In this document: positions 10,318 to 19,400 of the stretch, in pieces
Numbering within the stretch: position 1 is the stretch's first letter
Layout: the number at the start of each line of letters is the position of its first letter
Assembly: GCA_001771815.1 (NCBI GenBank)
Contig: MEPU01000009.1
Span: 22,383-86,382, forward strand
Direction: 5' to 3'
Source of the DNA: Bdellovibrionales bacterium RIFCSPHIGHO2_01_FULL_40_29
GTDB lineage: Bacteria > Bdellovibrionota > Bdellovibrionia > Bdellovibrionales > Bdellovibrionaceae
DNA: 64,000 nucleotides
Program-made: the position numbers and the translations under genes
Notes under the pieces: generated by a model
Database searches by the model: none
What the model was told of the DNA's origin: nothing
What the model saw: the letters and a program-made list of their open reading frames with translations, nothing else

Positions 10318-11913
10318 ATGATTAGCACATCCAATGTCAGTTTACGTTTTGGTGGAAAAAAATTATTCGAAGACGTTAACGTCAAGTTTACACCTGGCAA
10401 TTGCTATGGCCTTATTGGTGCTAATGGCGCTGGGAAAACCACATTTCTAAAAATCTTAGCAAAAGAAATTGAACCCAATACTGGCGAAGTCATTATTGAT
10501 CCCAATCTTCGACTTTCAACTTTAAAACAAGATCACTATGCATTTGATGAGCACACCGTTTTGCAAACGGTTTTGATGGGCAATCAAAAACTTTATCAAG
10601 TCATGGTTGAAAAAGACAAACTGTACGCGAATCCTGATTTTTCTGAAGCCGATGGTGTTCGCGCCTCTGAACTGGAACAAACTTTTGCTGAGCTGAATGG
10701 CTGGGAAGCCGAATCTGAGGCCAGCACCATGTTGGCAGAACTAGGAATCAACGAGGGCGCTCATCAAAAACTAATGAAGGATCTGGCCGGCGGCGAAAAA
10801 GTAAAGGTTTTATTAGCGCAGGCACTTTTTGGACAGCCTGATATTTTACTACTGGATGAGCCAACGAATCATTTGGATATCTATGCTATTCAGTGGCTGG
10901 AAAACTTTCTGTCCAATTTTCAGAATACCGTTATCGTCATTTCCCATGATCGTCATTTTTTAAACAAAGTCTGCACACATATTGCGGACATTGATTTTTC
11001 AAAAGTAACAACTTTTTCTGGCAATTATGATTTCTGGCGTGAAGCCAGCGAATTAAGCCAACGACTTTTATCTGATCAGAACAAGAAAAGTTCAGACAAA
11101 GCCGAAGAATTGAAAAGTTTTATTCAACGCTTCAGCGCCAATGCATCAAAATCTCGTCAGGCATCTTCACGTCAAAAACAACTGGAAAAATTAGAATTTG
11201 CGGATATGCCAAAATCTTCACGCAAACAGCCGTTCATTGGTTTTGAATCTAAACGGGAATTAGGAAATGATATTCTGACTGTTGAAAATATTTGTAAATC
11301 CATTGATGGCGAACAGGTTCTGAAGAATATCAGTTTTTCGATGCGCAAGAACGACAAGATTGTCCTTGTTGGTCGAAATGATTTAGCAAAAACAGCCCTA
11401 TTGGATATTTTGGCCGGAGAATCAACCGCAGATTCCGGAAAATTTAATTGGGGTGGCACAACTGTTCGAAATTATTTTCCAACAGACAATTCAAAATATT
11501 TCTCGGGTGATGAAAATTCCATTGTCGATTGGTTAAGCCAGTATTCAGATGTGAAAGATGAATCTTTCATCCGTGGGTTTTTAGGAAAAATGCTTTTTAG
11601 CGGAAACGATGCGCTAAAAAAACCAAACGTCCTTTCGGGTGGAGAAAAAGTCCGCTGTATGTTTTCAAAGCTGATGCTCTCAGGCGCCAATGTCTTGCTA
11701 CTAGACGGACCAACAAGCCATTTGGACTTAGAATCTATCACCGCCGTCAATGAAGGCATTAAACGCTTTAAGGGCTGTGTGATATTCACTTCACATGATC
11801 ACGAGTTTATACAAACTGTTGCAAACCGCGTGATTGAGATTGAACAGACAATTACTTATGACAACAGCATCACCTATGATGAGTACCTTGAAATAAAGAA
11901 ACCTCTGCACTGA
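10318..11913 (+). CDS. ABC-F family ATPase (YbiT-like) with degenerate second site
   Basis: The 531-residue protein has two ABC domains and no membrane segment, the ABC-F plan of ribosome-associated translation factors. Domain 1 is intact: Walker A GANGAGKT at residues 34-41, signature LAGGE and Walker B with catalytic glutamate at residue 181 in LLLDEPTNHLD. The linker around 240-310 is charged and helical as expected. Domain 2 has Walker A GRNDLAKT at 352-359, with alanine in place of the last glycine, and Walker B LLLDGPTSHLD with glycine at 464 where the catalytic glutamate should be; its signature LSGGE is kept. Hydrolysis at one site is therefore doubtful. It may be a subfamily trait. 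Confidence 0.92.
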   Translation: MISTSNVSLRFGGKKLFEDVNVKFTPGNCYGLIGANGAGKTTFLKILAKEIEPNTGEVIIDPNLRLSTLKQDHYAFDEHTVLQTVLMGNQKLYQVMVEKDKLYANPDFSEADGVRASELEQTFAELNGWEAESEASTMLAELGINEGAHQKLMKDLAGGEKVKVLLAQALFGQPDILLLDEPTNHLDIYAIQWLENFLSNFQNTVIVISHDRHFLNKVCTHIADIDFSKVTTFSGNYDFWREASELSQRLLSDQNKKSSDKAEELKSFIQRFSANASKSRQASSRQKQLEKLEFADMPKSSRKQPFIGFESKRELGNDILTVENICKSIDGEQVLKNISFSMRKNDKIVLVGRNDLAKTALLDILAGESTADSGKFNWGGTTVRNYFPTDNSKYFSGDENSIVDWLSQYSDVKDESFIRGFLGKMLFSGNDALKKPNVLSGGEKVRCMFSKLMLSGANVLLLDGPTSHLDLESITAVNEGIKRFKGCVIFTSHDHEFIQTVANRVIEIEQTITYDNSITYDEYLEIKKPLH

Positions 11914-11942
11914 TCTTGCAACACCAACCATAGAACCTTGCC

Positions 11943-11961
11943 TTGGGGACAATTTCCCCAA
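11943..11961 (+). promoter_or_regulatory. Inverted repeat just upstream of the Ku ribosome binding site
   Basis: TTGGGGA and TCCCCAA make a perfect 7-bp stem with a five-base loop, ending directly before the AAGGAG of the ku gene. It has no T-tract, so it is not a good terminator for the ABC-F gene. It could be an operator or an RNA hairpin affecting ku translation. Confidence 0.4.
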
Positions 11962-11972
11962 AAGGAGTGTCT

Positions 11973-12800
11973 ATGGCCAGAAGTCTATGGAAAGGCGCGG
12001 TCAGCTTTGGTTTACTTAATATTCCTATAGAGCTGATGTCGGCCAGTCAGGAAAAACGCCTGAGTTTTCACCTGTTGGACAAACGAGACAACTCACCCAT
12101 CGGATACAAACAGTACAATAAGGTCACAGGGAAAGAACTTGATAAGAAAAATATTATCAAAGGTTATGAATACGAAAAAAATCAGTATGTCTTGCTTGAA
12201 GAAAAAGATTTCGTCAAAGCAAATCCCAAAGCCACACAGACTATTGATATTGAAGACTTTATTGAACTGGAAGATCTTGATTTTTTGCTTTTTGAAAAAC
12301 CCTATTATTTAGTACCCGGAAAGAATGGGGAAAAAGGATATGTTCTGCTGCGAAAAGTCTTAGAACAAACAAAAAAAGTGGCTATCGCAAAATTTATTTT
12401 GCACAACAGTCAGCATTTAGCTGCCATTATACCAAAAGGTGATTATCTGATATTAGAAGTACTTCGCTTTGCACATGAAATAAATGAAGTCCACGAAGTC
12501 GATTTACTAAACCACGCGGATCTGAATCGAGTCAAAGTTTCTGCCAAAGAATTAAAATTAGCTCAGGATCTGGTTGCCGGGATGACGGCAGAGTGGAAAC
12601 CCGAACAATATAAAAATACGTATCAAGATGAACTTCTTAAATATATAAAAAATAAAATTAAACGAGGTGATGTCGAGTTTTCAGAAAGAATTGAAAAAGA
12701 AGAAGTCACAAATACAAATCTTGTGGATTTGATGCCTTTATTGACAAAAAGCTTAGAGACCAAAAAAACAAAACCTCGAAGTCCACGGGTACATGCATGA
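11973..12800 (+). CDS. ku: Ku DNA end-binding protein (NHEJ)
   Basis: The bacterial Ku homodimer threads onto double-strand DNA ends and recruits LigD. The ATG at 11973 follows AAAGGAGTGTCT and gives the standard N-terminus ARSLWKGAVSFGLLNIPIEL; an in-frame TTG at 11943 is rejected because it would translate through a hairpin. The 275 residues match the usual length. Family segments include RLSFHLLDKRDNSPIGYKQY, KGYEYEKNQYVLLEEKDF and ELLKYIKNKIKRG, followed by a short basic tail. The stop overlaps the ligD start as ATGA, showing translational coupling. Confidence 0.97.
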   Translation: MARSLWKGAVSFGLLNIPIELMSASQEKRLSFHLLDKRDNSPIGYKQYNKVTGKELDKKNIIKGYEYEKNQYVLLEEKDFVKANPKATQTIDIEDFIELEDLDFLLFEKPYYLVPGKNGEKGYVLLRKVLEQTKKVAIAKFILHNSQHLAAIIPKGDYLILEVLRFAHEINEVHEVDLLNHADLNRVKVSAKELKLAQDLVAGMTAEWKPEQYKNTYQDELLKYIKNKIKRGDVEFSERIEKEEVTNTNLVDLMPLLTKSLETKKTKPRSPRVHA

Positions 12801-15007
12801 GTTTAACCGAGTATCACCATAAACGAAATTTTCGAAAAACAAAGGAGCCCTCGGCGAAAAAATCATCCACTGGGAATCATATTTTTGTTGTTCAAAAGCA
12901 TTATGCGTCTCATTTGCATTATGATTTTCGCTTGGAACTGGATGGTGTTCTTAAAAGTTGGGCTGTTCCAAAGGGGCCATCGACAGACCCTCATCAAAAG
13001 CGCCTGGCCGTTGAAGTCGAAGATCATCCTGTTAGCTATGCCACATTCGAAGGGACCATTCCCCAGGGGGAATACGGAGCCGGTGAAGTTGAAATTTGGG
13101 ATCATGGCACTTGGAAAACTTCGAAAGATCCTCAGGCACAACTTGCAAAAGGCCATTTAGAATTTGAACTGAAAGGGGCAAAGCTTTCTGGAAAATGGAT
13201 GCTGATCCGAACAAAGCAAATTGCTAAAAAAGCCAATTGGCTTCTTATAAAACGGACAGAAATGGCGTCTGTTACAAAAATTCCAAAATTTATTGAACCC
13301 CAGTTATGCACCTTAGTTACATCGGCGCCGGAAAACTCGGAGTGGATTCATGAGATTAAATTTGATGGCTACCGAACACTAGCGCGTATGGAAAACAAAT
13401 CCGTTATCTTACAGACTCGAAATGGTTTAGATTGGACAAAAAAATACCAATCGATTGAAAAAGATTGTCTTAAGTTGAAGGCAAAATCTTATATTATCGA
13501 TGGCGAGGTTGTTTGGTTGGATAAAAATGGAGTAACTCATTTCAGTCAGCTTCAGCGCAGTTTGGAAAATAATTCCAGTGATGAGCTGAGATACTATGTG
13601 TTTGATTTGCTTTTTTTAGATGGCAAAGATCTTCGCGAGATGCCGCTTCTGCAGCGCAAGCAACTTCTTAAGAAATTAATCAAAAATTCAAAAACGGCTC
13701 ATATTCTGTTGAGCGAATATCAAACCGCCTCGGGATCAAAGGTTTTTAAATCAGCGTGTCACTTAGGTCTTGAAGGTATTATTTCTAAACGTTCCGATGC
13801 GCCTTATAGCTCGGGACGAGGCTCCTCGTGGGTTAAAACCAAATGCACGAATGTGCAAGAGTTTGTGATCTGTGGTTATACCGTTCAAGAAAATGGATCC
13901 AGCCTAGCCGCACTTATCCTGGGTGAATATGACATCAATCGAAATCTGCACTATGTGGGACGAGTGGGTACAGGATTTAATCAAAATAATCTTCCTTTAC
14001 TCATGAAGAAAATCAAAAAAGCACACTCTAAAAATTCACCATTTACAGAGAAAGTGCCACAGTCTAAAAATATATTCTGGACTAAGCCAATCCTTGTTGC
14101 GCAAATTCAGTTTGGTGCCTGGACAGAAGATCACATCCTGCGACATGCAGCCTTCAAAGGAATGCGCGAAGATAAACCCGCTCATGAAGTTGTGACTCAT
14201 CCAGAAAAAATAATTTTCCCTCAACAAAAGATCTCAAAGATGGATCTTGTGAATTATTATCAAAAAATAGAAAAATGGATATTGCCTCATATAAAAAACC
14301 GCCCCTTGGCCCTTTTGCGATGTCCCGATGGACAAGGACAAGCTTGTTTTTTTCAAAAACATCTTGAAAAAAACAAGCTGATGATCACTGTTCAAAATTT
14401 GAGTGATCTTTTAAATTTGGTGCAACTCAATACTCTGGAACTTCATGCTTGGAATTGCCATATGAATTCCATCGATAATCCAGATAAAATTGTTTTTGAT
14501 CTGGATCCTGACCCGTCAGTGAATTGGAAACAAGTCAAACAAGCTGCATTTGATTTGAATTCTTTATTGAATAAGTTGAATCTCAAAAGTTTTATTAATG
14601 TCAGCGGAAATAAAGGGGTTCATATTCACGTTCCCATTGATAATCGTTACAGTTGGAGTGATGTTAAAAATTTTGCTAAGAGCGTTTGCGCAAAAATGGT
14701 TGAACAAAATCCAACCACTCTAACTGTCAATATTCTCAAAAAAAATAGAAAGAATAAAATTTTCTTGGATTACCTCAGAAATGGGCGCGGGGCCACTGCG
14801 ATAGTCCCTTTTTCTGTTCGAAATACTCCGCAAGCCTCAATTGCCATGCCGATCAGTTGGACGGATCTGAAAACGTTAAAAGCCCCTAACGAGTTTACTG
14901 TTAAAAATTTCTCAAAAAACTGGAATCCCAAAAAAGATCCATGGAAAAAGTATTTTTCGATTTCTCAAAGAATAGAGATCTTAGATTCTGTTCGTGATTT
15001 GCCCTAG
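12797..15007 (+). CDS. ligD: LigD, three-domain NHEJ DNA ligase (PE-LIG-POL)
   Basis: The 736-residue multifunctional end-joining enzyme has three domains. Residues about 1-160 are the 3'-phosphoesterase domain (HYASHLHYDFRLELDGVLKSW, PVSYATFEGTIPQGEYGAG). Residues about 165-460 are the ATP-dependent ligase with adenylation lysine 188 in EIKFDGYR, the metal motif IIDGEVVW and LEGIISKRSDAPY. Residues about 465-736 are the primase-polymerase domain with KMDLVNYYQ, the catalytic aspartates in IVFDLDPD and VSGNKGVHIHVPI. This order is the Pseudomonas-type one. It is coupled to ku by an ATGA overlap, so Ku and LigD are made together. The 3' end lies two bases from the convergent kinase gene. Confidence 0.97.
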   Translation: MSLTEYHHKRNFRKTKEPSAKKSSTGNHIFVVQKHYASHLHYDFRLELDGVLKSWAVPKGPSTDPHQKRLAVEVEDHPVSYATFEGTIPQGEYGAGEVEIWDHGTWKTSKDPQAQLAKGHLEFELKGAKLSGKWMLIRTKQIAKKANWLLIKRTEMASVTKIPKFIEPQLCTLVTSAPENSEWIHEIKFDGYRTLARMENKSVILQTRNGLDWTKKYQSIEKDCLKLKAKSYIIDGEVVWLDKNGVTHFSQLQRSLENNSSDELRYYVFDLLFLDGKDLREMPLLQRKQLLKKLIKNSKTAHILLSEYQTASGSKVFKSACHLGLEGIISKRSDAPYSSGRGSSWVKTKCTNVQEFVICGYTVQENGSSLAALILGEYDINRNLHYVGRVGTGFNQNNLPLLMKKIKKAHSKNSPFTEKVPQSKNIFWTKPILVAQIQFGAWTEDHILRHAAFKGMREDKPAHEVVTHPEKIIFPQQKISKMDLVNYYQKIEKWILPHIKNRPLALLRCPDGQGQACFFQKHLEKNKLMITVQNLSDLLNLVQLNTLELHAWNCHMNSIDNPDKIVFDLDPDPSVNWKQVKQAAFDLNSLLNKLNLKSFINVSGNKGVHIHVPIDNRYSWSDVKNFAKSVCAKMVEQNPTTLTVNILKKNRKNKIFLDYLRNGRGATAIVPFSVRNTPQASIAMPISWTDLKTLKAPNEFTVKNFSKNWNPKKDPWKKYFSISQRIEILDSVRDLP

Positions 15008-15009
15008 CC

Positions 15010-16482
15010 TTAAGAAGCCTGTGGGATTTCGACAATAAACTCGGTATGACCTGATGAGTTGTTGTAGGACAAAGTTCCTTGATGATTGGCAACGACATTA
15101 TAGGATATACTTAAACCTAACCCCGTGCCCTTACCAATGCCTTTCGTGGTATAAAAAGGCAGAAACATTTTTTCAGCAACTTCCGGCGGAATGCCGGGAC
15201 CACTGTCTTGAACTGAAAAGCGAATACGACTTCCCTTGGAATCAATGGAAATGCGAATCCATCTATCAGGAAGATTTTCAACGGCATCAATCGAGTTTCG
15301 AATCAAATTAACCAAAACCAATGAGATCTGCACGGCACGGCATTTTATAAGTCGCTCTTCGTAGGGCTCAACAATTAGTTTTACTTTCGTCTGTTCAAGC
15401 TTATACGAACAAAGCGCAACGGTTTCATCAATTAAGAATTTTAAGCTGACCTCTTCGATCCCTTCCCTGACGCTGTCTCTGACCAAAAATTTCAAGCTCG
15501 AAATAATTTTTCCGATTCTTTGTACAGTTGCTAAAATTCTGTTTTGTAAACTTTCAACTTTTTTAAGATCAGTGACTTCTTTTGTTTGTTCAGCAAGTAA
15601 TGAAATAACTGTTAATGGTGTATTAATTTCATGCGCAATACCACCCGCCATTTCACCCAATGACGAAAGTTTCGCCGCCAGCACCAATTGGTGCTGCTGA
15701 TCTGCAATAATCTGGGACCGTTCCTGAACTTGATACTCAAGATTCAAGTTCAACTCGTTCAAATCTTGAAAATTACGATGAGACGCTTCTAAAAGTCCAT
15801 TGATAGACTGTTCGAGACTGTAAATTTCGTCAGTAAATTTTTCTGATCTCTTCAAACGAAGAGGAGTATAGGATTTAGCTAAATCCATATTTTCAATCAA
15901 ATGCCTGCGAATAACCGAGAGATGTCTTGCAAGAATTTGATTCAGAATAATCAATATGGCACTTGATACCAAAAATGTTTTTAAAAACTGCACCAGTAAC
16001 GTCATGCCTGCTTTTTTCCAAACGCGCATATAAACTTTGTCTAAGTCTCCCCATAATTTCAGTTCGCCGATTTTTGTTTCGTTTGTAAAAGCCGTTTTTT
16101 GACGGACTAAGTCTAGCGTATAAGACAATGAATTGTTTTCTGAAATCTTCCCATTTTTATAAATTATTTTTCCATGCTCGGAAACTTCAATATACATAAT
16201 ACCAGGAATATTCAATATGCCCGCTGTTTGAATTCCTAATAAGTTGTAATCAAAATTCCACAAGGCTGTTTCTAAGCCTTCTTTATAGGTTCGTTCGACT
16301 AAACTGAAACTTTTTTGAATATCATTGATCTCTTCGCGATAATCAAAGTAGAGCTGAGACAATGTGATGAGAAATGTGACGCAACTGCTGACCACAAGAA
16401 CTGCCAACAAGATCTGCACATTAATAGACTTATAGAACTTTTTGAACAGAAAAAATCCCTTCGGGAATGATTTCACCAACAT
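15010..16482 (-). CDS. Membrane sensor histidine kinase
   Basis: The 490-residue kinase has a first membrane helix near residues 21-43, a periplasmic sensor of about 100 residues, a second helix near 155-180 and a HAMP-like/coiled-coil connector. The H box is LGEMAGGIAHEINTPLTVI near 277, followed by an N box NLIRNSIDAVEN, DSGPGIPPEVAEKMFLPFYT and the G2 box GTGLGLSISYNV near 455. The kinase core resembles NtrB/DctB-type enzymes. No response regulator gene lies next to it, so it is an orphan here. The stimulus is unknown. Confidence 0.92.
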   Translation of the reverse strand: MLVKSFPKGFFLFKKFYKSINVQILLAVLVVSSCVTFLITLSQLYFDYREEINDIQKSFSLVERTYKEGLETALWNFDYNLLGIQTAGILNIPGIMYIEVSEHGKIIYKNGKISENNSLSYTLDLVRQKTAFTNETKIGELKLWGDLDKVYMRVWKKAGMTLLVQFLKTFLVSSAILIILNQILARHLSVIRRHLIENMDLAKSYTPLRLKRSEKFTDEIYSLEQSINGLLEASHRNFQDLNELNLNLEYQVQERSQIIADQQHQLVLAAKLSSLGEMAGGIAHEINTPLTVISLLAEQTKEVTDLKKVESLQNRILATVQRIGKIISSLKFLVRDSVREGIEEVSLKFLIDETVALCSYKLEQTKVKLIVEPYEERLIKCRAVQISLVLVNLIRNSIDAVENLPDRWIRISIDSKGSRIRFSVQDSGPGIPPEVAEKMFLPFYTTKGIGKGTGLGLSISYNVVANHQGTLSYNNSSGHTEFIVEIPQAS

Positions 16483-16636
16483 TCATCTATCGGAAAAAAG
16501 ACCCCATATCTAAAGTTTAAATCACACGACAGTCGTTCCAAACTGAATCACATAGTATTATCTCCATTTTACGCCACTATGGGGATAAAACTGGTGAAAT
16601 GACGACCTTGGAAAGTTGCCCTACAAGAAGTAAACC

Positions 16637-16665
16637 TTGTCAAAAACTGTCTGTTTCGCTATGTA
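16637..16665 (+). promoter_or_regulatory. Possible sigma-70 promoter for the gene at 16713
   Basis: TTGTCA at 16637-16642 and TATGTA at 16660-16665 are separated by 17 bases, and the start codon is about 48 bases downstream. The -35 matches five of six consensus bases; the -10 is weaker. Placement and the following strong terminator fit a monocistronic unit. Confidence 0.35.
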
Positions 16666-16712
16666 CTCTTAACACACAATCGCTTTGTCGATTTTTACCA
16701 AACGAGGCCTAT

Positions 16713-17165
16713 ATGAAATCAATAACTGAATTTCCACAATCCACTCTGCTAAAAGTTCTAGCTGCAAAATCAGCTCTTACAACTGAAGGTAAAACACCTG
16801 AAGAAATTACAACGGCTATGGGCGAGTCCTTAAAGATGGAAGGCGACAAGTTAAAATTTGCCATGGCTGCAGCTGATTTAGCCGCTGGTAAAACGGCTGT
16901 TCGACGTGTGCTTGTAGCAAGCATTGCCGACGGTGAAACACCTCCAGCAAAATACCAAAAAGTTGAAGATAATTATTATCTTGTCGAAACTCTTGAACCA
17001 ATGAAACCAAAAGAAGTTGCTGCACCTTCAAAATTTGGTCGTGGTGGCCCTCGTAAAGGTGGACAACAAGGTGGTGGCGCAAAATCTTCTCCGTGGGGCG
17101 CATCTCCTGAAGAAATTGCTGCTAAAAAGAAAGCTTCGGCTGCCGCAGCTGCTGCAAAAAAATAA
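16713..17165 (+). CDS. Small protein with Gly/Ala/Lys-rich tail, unknown
   Basis: I start at the ATG at 16713, behind AACGAGG, giving 150 residues; the frame is open another 38 codons upstream but without a matching ribosome binding site. Residues 1-105 form a soluble helical domain (STLLKVLAAKSALTTEGKTP, KFAMAAADLAAGKTAVRRVL). From about residue 108 it turns into low-complexity basic sequence (FGRGGPRKGGQQGGGAKSSP, then AAKKKASAAAAAAKK), which suggests nucleic-acid or ribosome binding. No family is recognised. It has its own probable promoter and a strong terminator, so it is likely well expressed. Confidence 0.8.
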   Translation: MKSITEFPQSTLLKVLAAKSALTTEGKTPEEITTAMGESLKMEGDKLKFAMAAADLAAGKTAVRRVLVASIADGETPPAKYQKVEDNYYLVETLEPMKPKEVAAPSKFGRGGPRKGGQQGGGAKSSPWGASPEEIAAKKKASAAAAAAKK

Positions 17166-17192
17166 TTCTACTTTTCAGTTTCAAAAAAATCT

Positions 17193-17224
17193 AAACACCA
17201 AGCCTCTTGCTTGGTGTTTTTTTT
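17193..17224 (+). terminator. Rho-independent terminator
   Basis: An 11-bp stem (AAACACCAAGC / GCTTGGTGTTT) with a CTCTT loop is followed by an unbroken run of T. It lies 28 bases after the stop at 17165 and before the convergent DTW gene. This is the clearest intrinsic terminator in the first half of the window. Confidence 0.9.
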
Positions 17225-17230
17225 GCCTCA

Positions 17231-18007
17231 CTAAGCGATTTTCATTTGTCCAGAACGTCGATATGTAGTTTCACGCGGATTTAAATTCACTTGTCGAATG
17301 AATTTAAGCTGATTTTCCACTAAATAATTAAATGTCTGTAAAAGGTTGTCGTGTTTTCGCGATGGCGTATCGAAGCCTTGGCTTAAGCCCAATAATTCTA
17401 TTGTTTGATGAATGGCCTCAATCGTTGAGAAACACTTCTCATTCGGCTGCTTTCGCACACGAAAGTTGGATGGAGATTTTGGTATAAAACTAATTCGTGG
17501 CAAATTTTGCAAGTTAAGACTTTGCCGCACCATTTTTCGTGCCGTTGCCCAAGTGCCATCGATAACAAAAACCTGAAGATTTTTATTTGTAGGGAATAAA
17601 TTTTTCTTTTGATTTTCGTCAAAATCAGAAATGTTAATCGAGCTCTTTCCTGGATACAGCATTACTGAGTGGCTCTTTGGATCTGCAAGTAATGCATTGA
17701 CCTGAGAATCCGAAGTGTAATCTTTTCCTTTGATAAGAACAGAATTTTGCAAACAGAGATGTGACATCCGACCTGTCGCAATTCGTCGCTTGGCTTCAAT
17801 GGGATGAATAAGAATAACAAACTTAATACGGGGATCAAACGTTTTAATTTGCGCGCAAAAGCAACTAAATCCTGGCTGAGCACATGCTGAACACAGAATT
17901 CGATACTTTGGCTGTGCCTCAAGTCGCAACTGACGATTTAGCAAATACTTTTGAATATTCGTAAGAGCCCCTTTGGTAACTAGCGTCGAGTCGTTGAAAA
18001 ACCACAC
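17231..18007 (-). CDS. DTW-domain tRNA-uridine aminocarboxypropyltransferase
   Basis: The 258-residue protein carries a zinc-type cluster CSACAQPGFSCFCAQI near residue 39 and the DTW core: MLYPGKSSINISDF, then IDGTWATARKMVRQSLNL near residue 150, FRVRKQPNEKCFSTIEAI. DTW enzymes (TapT type) add the 3-amino-3-carboxypropyl group of SAM to a tRNA uridine. The GTG start used here lies inside the end of the upstream gene (28-base overlap); a start further in is possible. A second DTW protein is encoded at 57026. Confidence 0.88.
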   Translation of the reverse strand: MWFFNDSTLVTKGALTNIQKYLLNRQLRLEAQPKYRILCSACAQPGFSCFCAQIKTFDPRIKFVILIHPIEAKRRIATGRMSHLCLQNSVLIKGKDYTSDSQVNALLADPKSHSVMLYPGKSSINISDFDENQKKNLFPTNKNLQVFVIDGTWATARKMVRQSLNLQNLPRISFIPKSPSNFRVRKQPNEKCFSTIEAIHQTIELLGLSQGFDTPSRKHDNLLQTFNYLVENQLKFIRQVNLNPRETTYRRSGQMKIA

Positions 18008-18516
18008 TCATCATACTGATATTCCATTTGCACATAATAAGTTTTTTGATCGATTAACAATCCCATAAGAATGGTTGTTTGATTGAATACCAGATCACTA
18101 AATTTTAGTTGATGCAAAGATGAACTGAGTGCAAATATTTCGATTGGTTTCCCATCGATACCGTTAATGGTACCGCCTCTATAGCAAGAAAAGGTTGTAT
18201 CGTCGTGAAGTTCACAGTTTTCTAAATCAAAGAAAAACTGAGCCTGCTCACCAATGTTAGCTAAAATTTCTGCACGTTCCGTTAAAATTTTTAAATCATT
18301 GATTGTCACAAGTCCCGAATGAATTGGCATAAACTTAATGCCATTATGATTGATCATATTCACTTTGACTCGGCCATTATCCATATCAGCTATAAATGAT
18401 GTTGTCGGGAACTGAGTCACACAAGCAAATTCCAGACTTTTGGGCTGAAGTGATGCCCATCCCGAAATTGAAACTAATGCGACTGTTAAAAATATAATTC
18501 TAGAAAGCGTCTTCAT
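17980..18516 (-). CDS. Exported protein of unknown function
   Basis: The 178-residue protein has a signal peptide (KTLSRIIFLTVALVSISGWA). Four cysteines (FACVT, ENCEL, FSCYR, DECGF) could form two disulfides in the periplasm. The rest is beta-rich with no recognised domain. Its last 28 bases overlap the start of the DTW gene, so the two are probably in one transcript. Confidence 0.75.
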   Translation of the reverse strand: MKTLSRIIFLTVALVSISGWASLQPKSLEFACVTQFPTTSFIADMDNGRVKVNMINHNGIKFMPIHSGLVTINDLKILTERAEILANIGEQAQFFFDLENCELHDDTTFSCYRGGTINGIDGKPIEIFALSSSLHQLKFSDLVFNQTTILMGLLIDQKTYYVQMEYQYDECGFSTTRR

Positions 18517-18551
18517 AAGATTTCCCCTTTTTTAAAAAATATCACTACTTT

Positions 18552-19400
18552 TTAATGTTTGTCGCGTTGTTTGTTTATAATTCCTTCGGTACTTTGCAGC
18601 GGAACAGAATTTCGTTGTGATTGATGCAATAGATAGGTAATTCCAACCAGATATCCCACTGTCATATTTGATTTATGCAAAGGACTACCTCGATTCACTG
18701 AAGCTGAATAATCCGTCATCGATGCCCCCGCATACACAGCCGTTCGACCAAACTTGATCGCATGAAAAAATTGAATCTCATGACCAAGAAAACCATTTTT
18801 TGCCTCGAAGTAAGGACGTGATGGTGTGACATACTGATGTGGTACTTGGAAATATGTTTCCAAGTAATCCTTTGTTGCAAAACGAAGAATTGAAGCAATA
18901 AATGTGTGATTTCTTTTTCCAATGAATTCTGAATCCCACTGATACATCAGCTTTGAATCCAGAACACCGCCATTGGTTTTTGTATAACTAAAATCTGTAG
19001 AAACAGCCTGAAAAAAACCAACACGCAATTCCATATTATCAGAAAACTCTCCGACAACTTGCGGTCCCAAATGAATCATCCACGGAAGATTCGGCATATC
19101 TCGACGAGCTTCATTATCTGAGGCATCAAGCGCAAAAACTCCGCCACCCGAAAACTCAAGTGACCACACATTATTTTTTAGCAAATAAGCTCTTGTCCCC
19201 TCGCGATCATCTGCACGAAGAATTTCGCCGCGATACTGAAAAGTTGGAAAGGGTAATGCCAAAGAGGCATACTGATCTGCAGCAGGATAGTGTTCAAAAT
19301 GGACATATCCGAAACCAACACCAAGCTCCCATAAGGCTTCTGTATTTTCCTGAGCCAAAACATAGTTGCACATAAAAATGAGAATAATCAAATATTTCAT
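18552..19400 (-). CDS. MipA/OmpV family outer-membrane protein
   Basis: The 282-residue protein has a short signal peptide ending NYVLAQ, then the MipA pattern: WELGVGFGYVHFEHYPAADQ, LPFPTFQYRGEILRADDREG and, near the C-terminus, AGASMTDYSASVNRGSPLHK leading into VGYLVGITYLL. MipA/OmpV proteins are outer-membrane beta-barrels; E. coli MipA binds the murein synthase PBP1B and the lytic transglycosylase MltA. Here a 25-residue basic extension follows the barrel. The start overlaps the stop of the zinc-binding gene at 19397 by four bases (ATGA). Confidence 0.88.
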   Translation of the reverse strand: MKYLIILIFMCNYVLAQENTEALWELGVGFGYVHFEHYPAADQYASLALPFPTFQYRGEILRADDREGTRAYLLKNNVWSLEFSGGGVFALDASDNEARRDMPNLPWMIHLGPQVVGEFSDNMELRVGFFQAVSTDFSYTKTNGGVLDSKLMYQWDSEFIGKRNHTFIASILRFATKDYLETYFQVPHQYVTPSRPYFEAKNGFLGHEIQFFHAIKFGRTAVYAGASMTDYSASVNRGSPLHKSNMTVGYLVGITYLLHQSQRNSVPLQSTEGIINKQRDKH

